From Trichosporon coremiiforme (taxonomy: Eukaryota; Basidiomycota; Tremellomycetes; Trichosporonales; Trichosporonaceae), in NCBI GenBank assembly GCA_039545355.1, contig BCJJ01000018.1:744001-808000 (forward strand): a stretch of DNA of 64,000 nucleotides, in the 5' to 3' direction. This document shows, in pieces, positions 63,199 through 64,000 of this stretch (position 1 is the stretch's first letter; every line of letters starts with the position of its first letter). The translations under genes were made by a program, and so were the position numbers. Below the pieces are notes generated by a model that was not told the DNA's origin, ran no database searches, and saw only the letters and a list, made by a program, of their open reading frames with translations.

Positions 63199-64000
63199 AT
63201 GAACAAGCCCCCCGGAGACGTCTGGGGTGCCTGGCGCCGGCTTGCGCGCCAGCTGCAGCAGGCCCAGCAGCAGGCTCAGCAACAGGCGAACCGCGGCGCT
63301 CGCTCGAACCTCCGCTACGCTAGCGGGTCTGGTGGCGGTGGTTCTGGCGGCGGTCGCTCGGGCGGTCCCGGCGGTCCCGGCCCTCTCGCCGCGGCGGGCG
63401 GTGCGGGTCTCCTTCTTGCCCTCGTCGGCGGTGCGATCGTCGTTAACTCGGCCATCTACAATGTCGACGGAGGACACAGGGCGATCAAGTACAGCCGGTT
63501 CTTTGGAGTCATGCCTGACGTCTACGCTGAGGGAACGCACATGAGGGTGAGTTCCTGGCTTTTGCTCAGAGACGAGATGGTAGCTGACGACAGATCCCGT
63601 GGGTCGAGACGCCGATCGTCTACGACGTCCGCGCCAAGCCGCGCTCGATCGGCTCGCTCACCGGCACCAAGGACCTGCAGATGGTCAACATCACTGTGCG
63701 CGTGCTTTCCAGGCCGGACCAGCACGAGCTGCCGACCATGTGAGTCCTCGTTCGAACACCACTTTGTCTGAGCTTCGTACCACCCTGAAAAGAAAGCTGA
63801 CACGATCAGCTATCGCGAGCTCGGCACCGACTACGACGAGCGCGTCCTCCCCTCCCTCATTAACGAGGTGCTCAAGTCGGTCGTGGCGCAGTTCAACGCC
63901 TCGCAGCTCATCACGCAGCGCGAGCTCGTCTCTCGTCTCGTGCGCGACAATCTGACCAAGCGCGCTAAGCGCTTCAACCTCGTCCTCGACGATGTGTCGA
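63199..64000 (+). CDS. PHB2: prohibitin-2 (truncated by the window end)
   Basis: Model so far: join(63199..63546,63594..63739,63810..>64000). The protein begins [20 protein letters not shown] with a Gln-rich helix, a Gly/Ser-rich linker, then a membrane anchor ([20 protein letters not shown]). The SPFH/prohibitin domain follows: [18 protein letters not shown], then [59 protein letters not shown] and [20 protein letters not shown]. This is Phb2, which with Phb1 forms ring complexes in the mitochondrial inner membrane that chaperone respiratory subunits and regulate the m-AAA protease. Introns of 47 and 70 nt are canonical. The C-terminal ~110 residues lie beyond the window. Confidence 0.95.

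Overview
The window reads as nuclear chromosomal DNA of a basidiomycetous yeast, most likely a tremellomycete (a Trichosporonales or Cryptococcus relative; genus not determinable from sequence alone). The reasons are high GC, genes broken by many very short introns (about 36-60 nt, GTGAGT or GTAAGT donors, CTGAC/CTAAC branch sites, CAG acceptors), pyrimidine-rich 5' leaders, and conserved fungal proteins with exon structures of that type. Exon coordinates below were worked out by hand from splice signals, reading phase and family conservation. All ordinary gene models close with a total coding length divisible by three. There is no plasmid, phage, CRISPR, rRNA or recognisable transposon.

Layout: 0.4-5.2 kb holds a PalI/Rim9 membrane protein and a LEA-2-like membrane protein. 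6.5-10.3 kb is a large unrecognised low-complexity gene whose reading frame changes once. 10.6-16.9 kb holds a myotubularin phosphatase, the tiny four-exon cytochrome oxidase gene COX8/COX7C, and tubulin-folding cofactor E. A 62-base G homopolymer lies downstream. 18.6-25.1 kb holds an unrecognised protein with a split cysteine cluster, a Zn2Cys6 transcription factor and a Frag1/DRAM/Sfk1-type membrane protein. 25.1-31.4 kb is gene-poor. 31.4-43.1 kb holds a probable Sds3-like deacetylase-complex subunit, OST1, a CRAL-TRIO protein and a histidine-rich unknown. 43.7-48.6 kb is gene-poor except for an intron-containing tRNA-Pro. 48.6-55.9 kb is dense: an Ala/Gly/Ser-rich GPI-type wall protein, a GT34-like glycosyltransferase, OST3, GatC, mitochondrial uS11, and a complex I subunit. 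56.6-64 kb holds two tRNAs with minute introns (probably Gly-CCC), D-lactate dehydrogenase, an HMG-box protein, a Rho4-like GTPase and a truncated prohibitin-2.

Functional themes: mitochondrial biogenesis and respiration (COX8, GatC, uS11m, complex I subunit, DLD, PHB2), N-glycosylation and cell surface (OST1, OST3, glycosyltransferase, GPI protein), and membrane or lipid signalling (myotubularin, CRAL-TRIO, Sfk1-like, PalI, Rho). This is not a biosynthetic cluster. The clearest functional linkage is GatC head-to-head with mitochondrial uS11 across 195 bp. I found no self-evident new multigene system. The most open questions are the frame-switching gene at 6.5-10.3 kb, the histidine-rich protein, the split cysteine cluster protein and the minimal-intron tRNA pair.
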